A DNA stretch of 64,000 nucleotides from Enoplosus armatus (lineage: Eukaryota > Chordata > Actinopteri > Centrarchiformes > Enoplosidae), in contig NC_092183.1 of NCBI RefSeq assembly GCF_043641665.1, positions 7,418,501-7,482,500 of the forward strand. The letters run 5' to 3'. The position numbers and the translations under genes are program-made. The notes beneath the pieces were generated by a model. It saw only the letters and a program-made list of their open reading frames with translations, was not told the DNA's origin and made no database searches. Of the stretch, positions 1 to 45,436 are shown in pieces (positions within the stretch are counted from its first letter, which is position 1; every line of letters starts with the position of its first letter).

Positions 1-1419
1 GTTATATGATTTCTACGGATGACAATTTGTGGCAGACATAGCACCATTAAGAAACTGATGATAGAGGTAAGTTTGGCTGCGGTAACAGGCTGGTAGGATG
101 GCGTAAAAGTCATATATATAAAACAACCAAGCCTGAAAGAGTGAAGTGAGTAGAGGGACAGTTCCCAAACACTTGTGTATTTATCATTAACTGTTAATGA
201 CAGAAATACATAATTAACAATATTATCAAAAGTACCACTCAACAGTAACCTGCCACATAATTAGTTCCTCCAAATACCAAGTAAGACAACCAAAATTAAG
301 AAAATGATGTGCAAGACCAGTGCCTTTAACTGAAAACAGCCTTCTTGCTGTAGCTTGCAATAACACCCAATCATCGTCTGAGTGAGCGAGCATCATGACA
401 GATTTTTTCCCCCCATTACAAAATAGTACAAGTTATGATTATGGGGCTAATTAAATTGTTAAAGTCAGCTCTTAAACCATTTGCAATAGAGAAATGAACT
501 ACCCCCTCAACACTCATCAAACTGAATTTGTTGAGAGGAAATGAAAAAGGTCAAGAACATAATAACAAGTCTTTCTCTAAGATGGAAAAAGAAAATGTGT
601 CTGTGGTGCCATCCAGTGACATTTTTTGGTGTTGCCTATCAGCAGCAAGGATGAATTGATCGTTGTTGAATGTGGACACAATGTACCAATACTTACACTA
701 ATGCACCCTATAATTAAAATGATTAAATTATGACTTCAACCCAACACTCTTAATCATTAAATCTCATGATTCTCAAACTTTAATAATGTTTTAGCATCAT
801 TAATTTGCATTTTCTCCTACTTTGGCCTGAACATTTCCTATATTTTAATGATTTTCTAATGATAAGTGATGTTGATGCCTAACTGGTCATTGACAGAGGT
901 TACAGTGAATAACACGTGTTGTTTATGGTAGATTTTCCCCTTTATGTATTTCACTTTTTTTCTGTATACAATATGGTCCCATTGATTAAAAGTCTCAACT
1001 GTAAAAAGTATTACTTGAGAGCAGGACTATTCTACTCTACCAGGATTGAAAGTCACGGACTGACCTTTTACGACATGTGGAGCAAAGGCTGGATCTAAAC
1101 TGCTGAAACCCTGTGACATGAAGAATGACAAATACCAAAAATACGGCTGTCTTGATGCTAAGACCTTGGCTGAGCACAATGAAAGCTCAAGGTTTTGACC
1201 TCTTGTAGCCAGTAAACTGGCTGGAATTAGCCTCTGCGTGGTTTAGGAACTAAATAAACTATAGTCTGCTTGTCAACAGTAGCTGACCTTAGTGTGGTTT
1301 TACACTTGCCTGTCAGGTGAGAAACCTCACCTCGTTGAACAGTTAACGTTGACATTAGCAGCGAGTGGAATAGTAACGTTGCTGTTTGGCTAACTAGGAT
1401 TAGCAACAGGCTAGCCTAC
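1..1419 (-). other. Intron 1 of the putative mccc2 (partial)
   Basis: AT-rich sequence downstream of the mccc2 exon 1 donor. No second exon, RNA gene or clear repeat was recognised. TA/CA-rich tracts only. Confidence 0.5.
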
Positions 1420-1551
1420 CTGATATTCAGAAGACTGTTTATCCGGCTGAGAGCCGAGTCGAGCTACTTTATCGGCGTAGTAAGACCTTGTGCAAGCCAA
1501 AGGTAGACTCCTGCAACGAAGCAACCACGGTCTGACCGTCTGGAGAAGCAT
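1420..1551 (-). CDS. mccc2: Methylcrotonoyl-CoA carboxylase beta subunit, first coding exon only (gene runs off the left edge)
   Basis: An ATG at 1549-1551 opens 44 codons ending CAG|GTAGGC, phase 0. The peptide starts MLLQTVRPWLLRCRSLPLAC and continues TRSYYADKVARLGSQPDKQS then SEYQ. The first 25 residues are Arg-rich with no acidic residue, as expected of a mitochondrial presequence. The following D-VA-LG-QPD--S--YQ pattern matches the first exon of MCCC2 as recalled (DSVASLGTQPD...YQ), where the intron falls at the same place. The enzyme is the carboxyltransferase half of the biotin-dependent leucine-degradation complex in the mitochondrial matrix. Exon 2 (expected to begin ENYKQMK-like) is not found in bases 1-1419, so it must lie outside the window. 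Propionyl-CoA carboxylase beta does not fit this N-terminus. The exon is short, so identity rests on about 12 matching positions. Confidence 0.75.
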
Positions 1552-1670
1552 TTTGATGCGCACGTATGACTAACTACGTGCAGCTTGCTAGCGTGCTAGC
1601 TAACCTAGCAATGATCTTCTTCTGTGGTTAATGTTAGCAGGCGTGAAGCTCCACATTGCCACCTGCTGTT
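1552..1670 (-). promoter_or_regulatory. Putative 5' UTR and proximal promoter of mccc2
   Basis: Immediately 5' of the mccc2 ATG, with more CpG than its surroundings. It holds a perfect 7-bp inverted repeat, GCACGTA (1560-1566) and TACGTGC (1575-1581), with an 8-nt loop, and repeated GCTAGC hexamers. No TATA box was seen. The transcription start cannot be placed. Confidence 0.4.
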
Positions 1671-1790
1671 TAAGATAAGATAAGCCTTTATTTATCCCCA
1701 GAGGGGAAATTCAGGTGTTGCAGTACAGATAAATAGAGAAAGTAAAAAAGGAATAATTAGACAATAAGATAATAATTAAATGAAATTAAA
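1671..1790. repeat. Interspersed repeat, 'TTTATTTATCCCCAGAGGGGAAATTC' type
   Basis: Contains GATAAGATAAGCC, then TTTATTTATCCCCAGAGG and GGAAATTCAGGTGTTGCAG, a motif I recall as very common across teleost genomes. It sits directly upstream of the mccc2 promoter side. Family name not determined. Confidence 0.6.
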
Positions 1791-1965
1791 AGGCAGAGTG
1801 ACATAGTGATAGTTAGTTTACAGAAACTGTCTACATGTGCTCAGGGGAGCAATGCCATTCTTTTTAAGATGGGACATGAATAAGGGATCAGTTCAAGCAT
1901 GGTTACATGGAAGAAAGAGATTATTTAATTTATTTGTGTAAATTTGTACCAATATAATAAAAACC

Positions 1966-2097
1966 TTTGACAAAATAATCTCAAAGTCAATTTACAAGCT
2001 CTTTCTGGAGCTTTCAACTGCATCCCTTGAATGAATAATGTGCAGTTTAAAGTTAGTAGCTAGTGAGTGGAGCTTGAGTTAAGATTATTTTGTCAAA
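1966..2097. mobile_element. MITE-like element, 132 bp, with 16-bp perfect terminal inverted repeats
   Basis: TTTGACAAAATAATCT at 1966-1981 is the exact reverse complement of 2082-2097. The ends enclose 100 bp with further imperfect symmetry (AAGCTC / GAGCTT). No target-site duplication could be identified. Confidence 0.5.
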
Positions 2098-4264
2098 ATA
2101 CTATTCCCAAGGTCAAAAATGAACCTCCGTGTTTAGGTACATCTTCCATGCCAGGCTCAAATCATGATTACAAAAATACATCAATCAATATGAATCCATA
2201 GCATACATGCCAAAATATGGTTTCTCACATTGAAATATCAATTATGATTTAATAGATCAATTAAAGTGCAAGGTTTTTAATGCATTCACAATTAATTTTA
2301 TGTTAGAAAACGAGCAATGAAACAACAAAAGAGAGATCATTATTCAGATCCATGCTGCCATCATGTGGATTTTACGAACATTACACACCCCAAAATCAAA
2401 GAAGCTGTCTTCATTGAAGATACTTATACTTTGGCGAGAGCTTTTTGTTGTTTTATGAACTGAACTGAAATTTAAAAAATGTATGCATGCAAATGCATAT
2501 TACCTTTATTTGAAGGCAGAGAGATTCCTCTAGGTTTCTTTTTTTGACCCACCATGGGTGGAAGATTTGAACATCAGCATTTACCTTGGTAAATTGTAAA
2601 ATGTATTATACAGTCCTCCTCTAACATTCAATCTCAAGTGTCTCAAAAAGTGTAGAAGAAATTTTAAATTTCACTGTAACATGCTACAGTAACACTGAAA
2701 CTGATGCAGAGAAAAGGCCTTGTCTCGTTTAGAAATGGGAACTAAAGTTGGTTTTAAGTGGGAATCAGAGTTAGCCTAAAAGCTTCAAAAAACATCCCTT
2801 CTGACCCGAGTGCTTTATTCAAGCTAGAGTACATTTGGCAGAGTATGGGCTGAAGAGCATTCAAACCAAGAGCTTTTAGTTCATTTAGTTTTAAGAGGCC
2901 TTTCTCCTCCAACGCTTCCACCTATTCTATCAGCATGCATAGAAATGTCCATGACCTGCACTCAAATGGCTGCTCCTGTTTTCTTAGGAAATATATAATC
3001 CTCCACTCTCTGTGTGAACTTAAACCCTCTCACTCATCCAGCTCTCTCTACTTTGCCGTGACCCCTGAACCCTTCTCACTGCCACAGCAGTGAAGTGACA
3101 GAATAGATGTAGAGGTATGAAAAGCCTCTTAAAAGTTAAAAAAAAAAAAAAAAAAAGTATAAATAAAATATTTTGATGACTGGGAGTAGAGTGCAGGTAA
3201 GTGGTTGAAAAGCACACATGGGTTGGATGAAAAGAAAGGAAGAACAGGGTATCATTTGGTAAAGGAATTTGTGGAAAATCATAGGGTCAGGCAAGAAATT
3301 CAGTAAAGTTTCAGGGAGCCACTTAACTGCATTATGCCTGAATGTATGTAGTTTTTATTATAGTATTTTCCAGTGTTTTACATATTTCTTGATACAGTTC
3401 CACTTCCACTACACCCCCTCTCCCTCCTCCAATGTATGAAAGAGGGAAATTTGACCCCCCCAGAAAATGTAATCTATCATACAAGGTCAAGCTCATACCT
3501 CTATGGTGAGCACCAAGACACTGTATTACTCAAACAACATTCACGTAACAATATTGTTGGCAGCATGTTCCGTGTTCATTATTTCTGCATTCATTCATTC
3601 TTCATTATAGTTTGTTTGGGCCGATAAAAAAACTTTTGTAGAACTTGGCTAGCAGCGAACCTCCTTATCGCTATCTGTTGACCTGAGGTCTCTATTAACA
3701 ATATAATCACATAACTATAACATAATAAGAGGCTTTCAAACAACTTTACAAATAGGATCTAGTACAGGCACAGCCTTCCAGATGAGCCACATTGCATCGA
3801 CCATTAGCTATCAATGTGCTGATGGATGTCCTCCCTTCTCAAAGTAAAGTATCAAAAAAGTAATGTTTTAGTATCATTACCAAAAGTCAGGCGTTGTATC
3901 AGCAGTGGTATGGAAAAAAAAAACTCAAAATGAATATATACAGATAAGGGTCTAATGAACGCAACCCACTTGCATTATGGGAAATTTGGGTTCCAGCTTT
4001 TCTTGGAGCTTGACCCATACTACAGACTAACCCCAACCTTAGGGAGTGCGATATAAAATCAAAGCAGTACCCCTGTAACCCAATTTCAAAAACATACATT
4101 AGGAGACAATGTTTTACTGTAGGTAGTTATTTCAGTGTATTCAATAAAAACCTGTTTCAACAGCATTAATTGCTGTTTGGGTTGAACTGTTCACAGAAAA
4201 GCTGCTTCTTCCATCCTTTCCCTCAGATGCAGGTTACATTGCAAGGCAATGCTCAAGTGTCACT
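2098..4264. other. Intergenic sequence between mccc2 and tle4; no gene seen
   Basis: No conserved reading frame or RNA gene recognised. A poly-A run lies near 3140-3157 and a TTGCATTATGGGAAATTTG motif near 3970. Confidence 0.5.
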
Positions 4265-4267
4265 CAC

Positions 4268-4268
4268 T

Positions 4269-4299
<31 letters not shown>

Positions 4300-4302
4300 G
4301 CA

Positions 4303-4333
<31 letters not shown>
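4268..4333. repeat. Compound microsatellite (CA)n(CACG)n(CA)n
   Basis: Uninterrupted CA dinucleotides flank a central block of CACG tetramers at about 4294-4322. The open frames seen here on both strands are repeat artefacts. Confidence 0.95.
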
Positions 4334-5869
4334 TGTGACTGATTCCTCCCCTGTCTTTATATACAAGCTGAGCAGAAATCGCTCATCTTTCCCTTTTTGA
4401 AAAGAGATAATGATGCTCGTTTCACAGCTCAAAGAAGTCATTAATGTGTGACACAGCCTTGAATGTAGGATATCAAAGCGCCATAGAGTGCACCCCCCTC
4501 CCGCCAACTAACGGGCACAACCTCGTTAAGATGGCAGAGACATGAATTAATCATCCGTCCACCCTGTAATAGGGCAAGAAATTGTTAGCAGCATCAGTTG
4601 TTGTGAGAAATGTCGCTTTGAATCGCTCGAAAGTATAAAAGTATAAAGCTCCTTACAAATCTTTCATCTCATCACAGGATCACCATCAAATTTACTCCAC
4701 AGGATAAGCTGATGGACGTGCTCCCTCATGTACCCTCATCCAGTCTCTTTCACAGATGTGATGTGACTGGCAAGGTGAAAAATGGGAGGAGAAATTAGTA
4801 AATCAGATATGACAAGGACAGATTTAAGTGAGTTCAAATGCAATACAAGGCTGTGAAAGAGAACACTATGAGCCTCATAGCTGTGATATAATCTCATTAA
4901 AAATACACTAAAGTGCATCCTGAATGCATAACCTGTCCCTCCAAATACCAAAGGAACAAATCTCTATTCACATGAATTTTCTTTCATAGGTCTCATCCTT
5001 CCAGCATAGTAAGACGCATTTTTTCAACACTGACAGCATCGGTTTTTTTTCTTCTATATTTTTGGTAGACTGATAGGAATGGACTTTCATCATCTCTAGC
5101 CTTAGGTTTCTATTACTTTATCACTGTCTGAGAGCAGAGTTTCTCTGATCCTGGGTTATGAGGTAATGTCTTGCTCTTGTTCACAGCTAATACTTATGAG
5201 TACTAAGAGTATAAAAGTCAGCCATTATTGGTGGTCAGATGTTAAATCAATTCATCTATGTTTATTATTTAAGTGACAAAAAATTGTGGCTTTTCCAGAG
5301 GTAATTGTGCCTTTTGTGCAGAATGTGTCTTCTAAGGGACTAAAAGACTAAAGACCCACAGCAGCATATCCACCGCTGTCTCTTGGGCTTTTGTGTGTGC
5401 CAATGATTTAAAGTTCAGCAGAGGTTTTGTGATCAAAGCACAGTAGCCACTGGGAAGAAATGATGTTGTTCACATAACCTCCCCATTCCTGTTATCAGGT
5501 GTTGAGGTTTCGTTAAAAAAAAAAAAAAAAATCTCCTAGCAACCACGACTGGTACTGTGCCAGAAGAACAAACAGTTTTATACAGCGGTTTAATTTGTCC
5601 ATAGAGAGCAAGAAGGCTTTGCTGGTGTAGTGATCAATTGATTTTGATTGAGCAATAACTGGTGATGAAATAGTATCTAATATGATGGATGCTGCTATAA
5701 TTTGTGGTTTATTTTATTGATTAGCTACTGTGTTTGGATGACAATGTGCAGACTCTTTGGTTTCAATGACATTATTCTGTGGAGTTTTGGCAGATTTGTA
5801 AATGATGTTTTGCAGTAGGCTGCAAAAATGTTCTTTGTTTTTAGCCATGCTATCTCTGGCTATGGATGG
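4334..5869. other. Intergenic sequence; no gene seen
   Basis: Mostly unique-looking AT-rich sequence. A 16-nt poly-A run at about 5516-5531. Nothing coding recognised. Confidence 0.5.
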
Positions 5870-6245
5870 CAATGTCTGTCTGGCAGTCGATATATATATG
5901 AAATATCTCAACAACAGATGGATTGACATGATATTTTGTACAGATATTCATGATTCTTAGATGCTGAGCCTGCTCACTTTGGTGATCCCCTGACTTTTTA
6001 TTCTGTCCACTACTTTGGTTTATGTCAAAATACCTGCAAAACTAATGACATTCCCATCAGCCTCAGCATGCTTTCTGTTTGGTGCTAATTCTCAAATCTA
6101 TCAAACTAAAATGGTAAATCTGCTAAACACGAGCATGGTAGCGCTGTCATTGCCAAATGTTAACATGCTGACATTAGCATTTAGCTCAAGTACAGCCTCT
6201 CGGAGCCACTAGCATGGCTGTAGCCTCTTGTGCAGTGCTTTCGTA
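5870..6245 (+). repeat. Dispersed repeat, family A ('GATGGATTGACATGA...CTAGCATGGCTGTAG')
   Basis: Contains CAACAGATGGATTGACATGA, TTTGGTGATCCCCTGAC, CCTGCAAAACTAATGACATT, CCCATCAGCCTCAGC and CATTTAGCTCAAGTACAGCC. I recall this as a frequent percomorph repeat. A second copy in the opposite orientation lies at about 62935-63545. Confidence 0.75.
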
Positions 6246-9200
6246 GTGAGCTGTGTTCTAAATGAGAGCTTCACATACTTTGCTTTGAACTGCAGTAAAT
6301 ATTCACTCTGTTGCATCTATAATCTTCTTCGAGAGACTCCAAAGTGTGCCGTCGTGCTCTAAAAGTGAATTAATTAAGAGCAATTCTGACAGTGCTCTGA
6401 AGTTAGTCGAATATTGTAATGGTACTGTAAAGTGGCACTTTGCAAACATTATGCCAGCACACTGTGAGGTCGCGAACGTGGTCATGAAGGTTTTTTGAAG
6501 GACAACAAATGTGACAGCGGTGGTCACGAACATACATACTTTTAATATCCAAGTGTGCAGTCTGGTTATGAAGTACATTAATGCCATCTTTGCAGCTTTA
6601 TGAGCCAAATCTACCAGTTATGTGATGCAACACATGCAAGCTAGAGCCATCTTGCTGTTATGTGGCCTGTTTGTTTAATCCAACTTCTATGTCTGTCAGG
6701 AAAGTGGGCAATTTGCAAGCCATAAGTGCTCTTAATATAAAATGTTGAAGTAGGGTGGCTCATTCCCACATTGCAGCATCCCCACCTTTCCTCCTTCTCT
6801 CCCACTTTTGGCTGTTTGAAGTGCTGGTTGGAGAGCTGTAACAGGAGTATCATTCACTGTAATGGTGGAGCGTCCTCCTCCACAGCCCTCACTTAGATCA
6901 CTTAATCCACTTCAACAGTCCAGCGCTGTGCTCTGCATGAACACAGCACGTTCACAATGGGAGGTTAGACAGAGACTAGCGTTGACCTGTCAGCTTGCAC
7001 TAAAATGCCACACTAAAACACTTGAAACCCTTGTTTCCCAGCTCATTTAATATGGATGTGGAGTATGGCTGCCACACACTAAAGAGTCAAAATCCAAAGC
7101 TTTTTTTGGCCAAAAACTTTGTCACACTGTACTTTAAAGAGGACACAGAAGATTCATTGTGATAATTATTGTGATATTAGTGTTGTCAAAATCATCCACT
7201 ACGTGCTGTATTCAATCGCTTTTTTAATACAGTGGTTTGTGTATATCCCAGAGTTGTGGTAGTTTGCAGAGTAGAGTGTAAACAAAAGTCATAAAAGCCG
7301 GAAAAATGGTTTGAAACTGCCAGTCTAGTCATTGGAATGAACCCAACAGCCTTTGATTATACAATGGGAATACTTTATGTGGCTTTTCAGTTTATTCAGC
7401 AAAGTATCTACTTTCTGCTTAGGCGTAGAGAGGATTCAGTGGCTGGTTTGGAAGTTCAAAAGCAGTAGGTTATAGCAGCTATAGAGAAGGGTGTTTCAGT
7501 AGATTTAGTGGTAAGTCCAGGGCTGAAAAGTAAACAAATCAAAGGACAAACTAGAAGCTGTTGTTCTGGTTGATTTGCCTCAAGACAGTGCTGCAAGTTT
7601 CTTTCAAGGGCAGATAGCCAGAGCTCAATGGAATAACCTTTAATGCAAAATGAATGTCTGCAGTGGCTGACAGCAGGCTGTAGCCTGTGTACTTGTGTGG
7701 TAGTAGTATTAGATTGTCAAGGAAACCATTGGAATATTAATGCCGTCGTGGGCATGCACAGAAAAGAGGCAGGTTGTTAATGAGTCCATTGACAGGTTGC
7801 TATAAGGAAGGAATCTACTGTGACTGTAGGTTAACTGCTATATATGATCAGATAGCATGGATACTCTTCAAAGATACAGAGAATCCTTCTTTGATGCACC
7901 TTGTAACACCATGGAGGAAAAACAAGGTCATTTTCTTCAGCTGGGTATACTTTCAAACAATTGTTGAAGACTGGGCACATTTGCCCGTCTCACAGTAATG
8001 CAAATATACGTTTCTTCATCTGGACACAGAATCATTGTTGCAGAACTTTGTTGTAACATGCAGCCTGTCACTTTCTCTGATGGCTTTGTAATGCAGTAGT
8101 AATGAGTAGTTTCAGTTTAATTAGATGCATTATTTGTTAGTAACATAAACACTAAATAATGGAAGTCCAGCAACAGAGGTACAGATCATTAGTTGGAACA
8201 GTGAATGAGTCTCAGACAAAGTACTCCACACAATAATTTAATAAAATCAACCACAGACTAGAAAAAAGAGAGCAAAGGCATTTTGTATTGAAGTGGGGAA
8301 GAAAAGCTCAACTAGCAACAGGAAGTTTCTTTCCACCGTAAGCTTGAATTATTACATGTTTACAGTATATTCATAATACCTTCATGAGTTCAGTCAAGCT
8401 AAATGCTCTACACATCATTATTATACGTAACATCATTTCTGTATCAGGTCATGTTATCCAGCTAACTTGTAGCAATCAGATGAGACGAGGTCTGACTCTT
8501 GACATTAGCGCAAGTACAACCAAAGTGTATTTTATATTTTTTCCATTATTAATGGGGATGACGGTAGCACAGTAGCTATTTAGTACAGAAAGTACAGATT
8601 TGATGACTCATTCAAGAGCAGAAAAACACAGCTGAGCAGTCAGTAACAGCAAGGTGAATGAATCGTCATTTTAATTTGAAAGCTAAGCTGACTGCTGCAA
8701 ACACAGAAATGTTTCAGATTTAGAAAGAAAGCACAGAATAAGGCAAACACTGTGAAAAACAAACCAATATCATGACCAGTCCCTCAGAATGTACAGTGTC
8801 ATTGTGTGTGTCTGTCAAAGAAATATCAGTCACAACAGTGTGATATCTTTCGTAGGGTCTCTCCTGCATCAAACCCATTTGACTTTTTCTGCTTCACAAC
8901 AAAATGTACCTTTGCATTCACACCAGTGCAATTATTATCAGTAGTTTCTTCTGTCACTGCTGCAAAAAACAATTCATATTGTGAGGAAAATAAAAAAAGA
9001 ACTGACCATCTTCTTTCCAGTGCAATAAAGTATCAAGCCTTTCTTTTTCTGCAAAGAGCTTTAAGACGTGCTCAGAAACGTGGAGAGGAGTCAATACTTG
9101 CATGAGTTTCCTAGGGTGACACAAACCCATCTTTTTCAGATTTTAATATCTGTATTGAAGTATTAAGATCTTACAGTAAAATTAGACTGGTAGGTAGGTC

Positions 9201-10554
9201 ACATTTCAATTTGGCCATGTTTGTCCGTTTGATCTTTTATAAGGCGGTCATTAGTGACAGAGGGAGGAAGAACTGTAATGAGACAGATAAATAGGTTTTA
9301 GGCTATATCACATCAATGCGAATAACGCACGAGCACATATGAGATGAGATCATTTTAATCGCATAAACAGTAAAAACACTGGAAACCTCTCTCTGTTCAT
9401 TGCTTCCTTCCTGATTTGCAGGTTGAGGATGTCTTTTTGCACTCAAAGCGTCTCAAATTGGAAGTTAAAACTATAATATGCAAATTCTGGGATTAAAATA
9501 ACAATACACACAATATTTTATACATTAATCAGTTTCTGTTTACCGTTCTGTTTGTATACATCACTCAGCTGGTCTCAAAATGACCCTTGCAAAAGTATGG
9601 ATGCTATAGGGGTTATGGGCAAAAGCTAAACCAGGAGGTTGGGTTTAGGCACAAAATGTTAAAATTATCACGTTTAAGAATGAGCCTCCAGATAGTTAAA
9701 TGTATTAAACAGTAAATTTTGGTTGTTTAGGTTAAGATTAGGGAAGGTTGGGGTTGTTGGTAAGAATCTAACATCTCTGCCAATAATACTGAGTGCTGTG
9801 TTTTTGGATGTATTGTAGATGAGCGTCTTTTGGGCAACACAATATCAACAAGAAGTACAAGTACAGTGAAAAATATTGTAGCTTCAAAAATGTCTGGTTA
9901 ATGGCACCATGCTTCAAAGTAGGCGAAATAAAGAGGAGTTTGGTCCTGATTACTTCAAAGTGGACTACAGACAACTGATACAAACCGGGCTGGATAATCT
10001 GGGTTACCATTTGTGTTAATTTGCTGATCTTTTTTTCTAAAATCCATCATTAAATGTTGCAAGATGTACACTCAAAAACAGTAATTTTTAAAAACCACTC
10101 CAACAGTCCATCACGTTTCATCTCTGTGTAGTTGAACACTCAGCAGGACGAAATGGAGTCAGAAGCGTAGCAGCATAAAGGCACTGTGTTATTTCTACAA
10201 GCCAACAGAAGTAAATCCACGAGAAATCATGAGCATATCGCTGACCACTTGTTTTTCAGAGAAGTGTCCGAAGGTCCGAACAAAAAACAGCTGAAATCTG
10301 TCAGACAGAATCCAGCGAGCATCCAGAGGAGTCTGAACTGAGGCGGCAGAACCAAGTGCAAAGGTCAGACAATAATAAGGGCTCTGAGGGCAGTTGTGTT
10401 AGTTTGTTCAATGCCCACAGGGTCAAAACACACACACACACACACACACACACTGAGAGACTGAGCTCACACCTCACTCAGAATTATGAGAGAAAATAAA
10501 CAGAATAATAATGAACACGTACAGAAGGTAGAAATGGATGCAAGTTACATTTCA
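6246..10554. other. Intergenic sequence downstream of tle4; no gene seen
   Basis: Reading frames up to about 100 codons occur but lack any recognisable family or splice structure. Near 9590-9770 is a GGGTTTAGG/GGTTAAGATTAGGG stretch resembling a common fish repeat. A CA repeat lies at 10428-10453. Confidence 0.45.
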
Positions 10555-11045
10555 AGGAATAATTTGACATTTTGGGAAATATGATCATTTGCTGTCTCGC
10601 CGAGAGTAAAATCAGAAAATCTGGTTAGCTTAGCTTAGCATAAAGTCTGAAAACAAGGGAAAACAGCTAGCCTGGCTCATCCGCAGATAAAAACAAATCT
10701 CCTTATCAACACCTCTAAACCTCACTTTTAATATCTCATTTGTTTAATCAGTACAAAACCTGTATTTTGTACTGATTAAACAACCAGTGTAAAAACAACA
10801 AGTTGTGCTTTTATGGGGGGTTATGTGCCAGACTATTTCTTGGCCGGGAGCAGTGACTTCCTGGAGTCACTTCTGGTTGCCTGGCAACCTCACAGGGACG
10901 ACAGGACGACAAGCTGCTAGTAGGCAATTTTTGTTTTTGGACACAGCAAGGTTATCTGTTTCCTCCTGTCTCTACACTAAGCCAAGCTAACCTTCTCCTG
11001 GCCTTAGCTTCACATTTAGCACTCAGACATGAGAGTGGTATGAAT
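10555..11045 (+). mobile_element. MITE-like repeat, family B, with long imperfect terminal inverted repeats
   Basis: The left end has ACATTTTGGGAAATATG and GGTTAGCTTAGCTTAGCATA; the right end carries the inverted counterpart (CTAAGCCAAGCTAACC and AGTGGTATGAATCGTCTCAT). In the middle, GTTTAATCAGTACAAAA (10742-10758) and its exact complement (10765-10781) form a perfect 17-bp hairpin with a 6-nt loop. A partial inverted copy is in tle4 intron 4 at about 38990-39135. Confidence 0.7.
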
Positions 11046-12260
11046 CGTCTCATCTAACTCAATGCCACTGTTTTTATAACGTGGGTTCTGTTTGTTAGTC
11101 CTGGTAGGAGCTAGGTCAGTCCACTGTCTTGTTAAGGTGACATAAAAACTAAAGAGCACTGAGATACAAGGCAACCTGTTCTGGATAGGGTGGTAACCTT
11201 CCACAACAAGTATCACTATATTCAGCATGCATATGTTATGAAATGCAAATTTTGCTTTTCACATGTGGAAGGCTGATTTTTACTGATTTAGACAAACATA
11301 ACAAACAAAAAATGTCTTGACATTTAAAAAAAAAAAAAGGCAAATTTGGTATGAGGTATTAACATACAGTGCCTGAAGACAAAAATGAGACAGAACCACA
11401 ATATAAAAAATGACAATGCTGCCTTTAGAGCTCACATGAATAAAAGCTGTTCAAATACAGAAAACAATTAATTTTATCCAAATATCCACAGGATGTTATT
11501 GAATCAATACTTGTTTTCAGCCACATGTGTACATGACGGCTGCCCCTGCGTATCCTGTGTTGCTCTCAGTCGTGAAGTAGCAGTATATCAGGATGTGGGA
11601 TAAGGTTGGCAGCAGACTCTGTACAGATGACGACAACAATGGCATACATTTTTGAAGAGAAACTTCTGGAGCTTGTCGCCACTGCCACTTTTTCTCCCGT
11701 GATATTGACATTAACTTAATAGTAACCTAATAGTTACCTCTCGAGTGTTGCCATTTTTTGTTAACTATGTTTATGTTGTGCCAAATCGGAAGTTCTCAGG
11801 GAAGATATTCTGGTGTCAGCCAGGAATGATCCGGTCCTGATTCTTTTTAAGCCTTCAGGTACAGATACAGTACAAAGGCAAGTATGTGAACAATGGCGCT
11901 CGTGTTGTAGCCGCTTGTCTGCGTGAATGTGTTGTTAAGAAAAAAAGCCTTGCAGAGGACTAAAAGTATAAAAGAATGTCATCTGGCAACAGCATCCACT
12001 CCAGATTCAGTGCACATAGACATTCACTCACTCACAACAACAAAAAGCCACTCAGTAAAAAAAAAGAAAAAAAAAGGAATCTCTGTGCTTGGTTCTGCTT
12101 GTTCGTTTTGATCCTCGTCCAGCTAAAAGGTCACAGTCCAAGAAAGTCTGGTTGGTTCCATTCAAATCCATTTTATACAAATCAAAAATTGTACATAGGG
12201 GATGGAGACATCGCAGAGTGCCTGGATGGTCGGCGTTGTCGCTTAATGACCGCCGCCCTC
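11046..12260 (-). other. tle4: Putative tle4 3' UTR; end not resolved
   Basis: Follows the stop codon at 12261 directly. It contains complex sequence just after the stop (12090-12260, including TGTACAATTTTTGATTTG on the minus strand) and A-rich tracts. No canonical AATAAA was found on the minus strand in this stretch, so the transcript may end further on, or use a variant signal. Confidence 0.45.
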
Positions 12261-44916
<32,656 letters not shown>

Positions 44917-45436
44917 TAAAAATGTATTGCAAAGTTCATCCACATAAACACGAAAACAAAATGCGTGAGCACGGATCTTTCCCCGTGCGTAAAAGGTCAG
45001 TCAGTGGCCGTTTTGCGGGCTATGTGCAGGTTCCGTGAAGAGTGGAAACATCCTCGGACTTTTGGCTGGCCGTCATTCTGTTGCACAGTATTTCAAAAGT
45101 CCATTCAGTGGGATCTCAAAAGCAGGAGTTGCCTCAGTCTTCTCCAAAATCTCCGGAGCGTTATTCTATGCGCACGAAGCTTAATATTCTGCCTCTGAAC
45201 TAACAACGAAAGCTCTATTTTCTCTGAATTTCCCTACAAAGCATCGACTTCTGGCACATCATGACCCTGCTTGTCCGCGACTGAGCTCCTCCACGGCGTC
45301 CCGTCGTCACGCATTTATCAGTTAATTTCCTACAGCCTCCGTCAATGTTCACATCCTCTCACAGCACCGGCGGAGCGACCACCTCTCCGACTGTAGCAGC
45401 CTGTCCCTGCGAAGCCAAATTTAGAAAGCAACCAGT
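44917..45436 (-). other. tle4: Putative tle4 5' UTR
   Basis: About 520 bp, CpG-containing, between the start codon and the proposed core promoter. It assumes transcription begins some 30 bp below the TATA-like box; no intron was evident, but one cannot be excluded. Confidence 0.45.
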
